Under the pieces are notes generated by a model. The model was given only the letters and a program-made list of their open reading frames with translations. It did no database searches and had not been told where the DNA came from. Positions 62,966 through 64,000 of a stretch of 64,000 nt of DNA are shown here, piece after piece. Within the stretch, counting starts at the first letter, position 1. Each line of letters opens with the position of its first letter. The DNA comes from Zerene cesonia (lineage: Eukaryota; Arthropoda; Insecta; Lepidoptera; Pieridae), in contig NW_024045133.1 of the NCBI RefSeq assembly GCF_012273895.1, positions 1,798,001 to 1,862,000 on the forward strand, given 5' to 3'. The translations under genes and the position numbers were made by a program.

Positions 62966-64000
62966 CTGGGGGCGGGTTGAAGTTTTTTGTTTTATAGACA
63001 TCTTGAGAATTTCTTACGAGTCACATACTGATACGATTATGTTTTCTAGTTTGTGTGTTTAAAGGGTATTTATTATTTATTATAATTATTTTCATAGAAT
63101 TTTATTAAAGAAACGAATAAAATTATTATAATAAACGAATATGATTTCAAATGTTTTTTGTAATCATTTAAACACATGATTGCTTATAGAAATAAATATG
63201 TATTACTAGCTGCGCCCCGCGGTTTCACCCGCGTTATTCCGTATCCCGTAGGAATATCGGGATAGAAAGTTGCCTATACGTTATTCCAGTTGTCCAGCTG
63301 TCTACGTACCAAATTTCATTGCAATCGATTCTATAGCTTTTGCGTGAAAGAGCAACAAATACACACACATATCCTTACAAACTTTCGCATTTATCATATT
63401 AGTAGGATAAGATATGATCCTTTTTATATGAATATAAGAATTGTGTATTTATATTATTATTATATTAGTAAAGATGCGTAATACGTGTATTTTTAAATAG
63501 ATTACAATAGAATTCATCGCGTCATACTCTTACTAATGAACATCATTTATGTATTAACAATTCATTACGGTTAAGATGCGTTACATCGCGGCGTTTTGTC
63601 CTATTTGTTTGCCGACACGCTCCACCGGTGACTCGATGTAAGGTCGAACGTATCTTTCAATTGTTTATGGATAATGAAGTGTTGCTTTTACAATAAGATG
63701 GTAGGTAGGTGGTTGTTTGGTTTGTTGATTTGTGATTCTTTTTTTTTTTTGTTTGGTAACGTGGAGGTGGTGTGCGGAACGAATGGGGATGCTAATTGGG
63801 TTGTATTGTTTTGTTGATAATGTGTTCGCCGGAATGAATGGAGTTTTTGGAGAACTGTATTACCTACGTTTGTTACTAGATTTCGCCCGCGGCTACGCAC
63901 GCGTTTAATTTGCAGTAGTCTAGTAGTTTGGAAATTAAAGATTTTTAAACGCAATTTATTCATTATATTATTATGCTCGAAGCGGTGATGAAAAGCATGG
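62966..64000. other. Intron or 5' flank of the VWA-like gene
   Basis: AT-rich, with a Helitron-like copy at 63208-63408 and the start of another at about 63880. No further exon was recognised; the exon at 62801-62965 begins at an acceptor, so upstream exons must lie beyond the window. Confidence 0.6.

Overview
The window looks like nuclear DNA of a moth or butterfly (Lepidoptera). It is AT-rich, its genes are split into short exons with GT-AG introns, and introns and spacers are packed with short interspersed elements. The best-represented class has TC...CTAG ends and a GC-rich hairpin just before the CTAG, as in non-autonomous Helitrons, which are abundant in Lepidoptera. Species cannot be told from the sequence alone. 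Two runs of exactly 1000 N (1424-2423, 32885-33884) are assembly gaps.

Layout. 1-1355: repeat arm (retroelement 3' end), entered by a mariner-like element that holds the first gap. 2927-5758 (+): last four exons of ribosomal protein L4, with two near-identical C/D-box snoRNA candidates in consecutive introns. 8751-16346 (+): complete six-exon gene for a 392-residue THAP zinc-finger protein. 18826-19323: short hAT-like element with a perfect 8-bp target duplication. 19430-21930: decayed non-LTR retrotransposon end plus a repeat that is the inverted partner of 1-1355, so RpL4 and the THAP gene sit between inverted arms about 18.6 kb apart. 22054-35912 (-): complete twelve-exon DEAD-box helicase DDX41/abstrakt gene, 614 residues. 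37913-38434 (+): one or two 5' coding exons of a gene I cannot identify. 41642-62965 (-): sixteen exons (666 codons) forming the C-terminal part of a type I membrane protein with the end of a von Willebrand A-like domain; its 5' exons lie beyond 64000.

How the genes relate. They are unrelated housekeeping and regulatory genes, not an operon or cluster: ribosome assembly (RpL4 and intronic snoRNAs), DNA-binding (THAP), spliceosome/RNA remodelling (DDX41) and cell surface (VWA-like protein). All exon joins given were checked for reading phase by hand; the three main reconstructions keep an open frame throughout and end at a stop.

The most interesting non-coding signals are the duplicated intronic snoRNA (one copy with a SINE inserted 10 nt upstream), a roughly 0.87-kb 15-bp minisatellite flush against a DDX41 3' splice site inside a 919-nt stretch without AG on the transcript strand, a palindromic SINE insertion with one 13-bp target duplication, directly abutting Helitron copies, and a GC-rich candidate internal promoter/first exon in the VWA-like gene.
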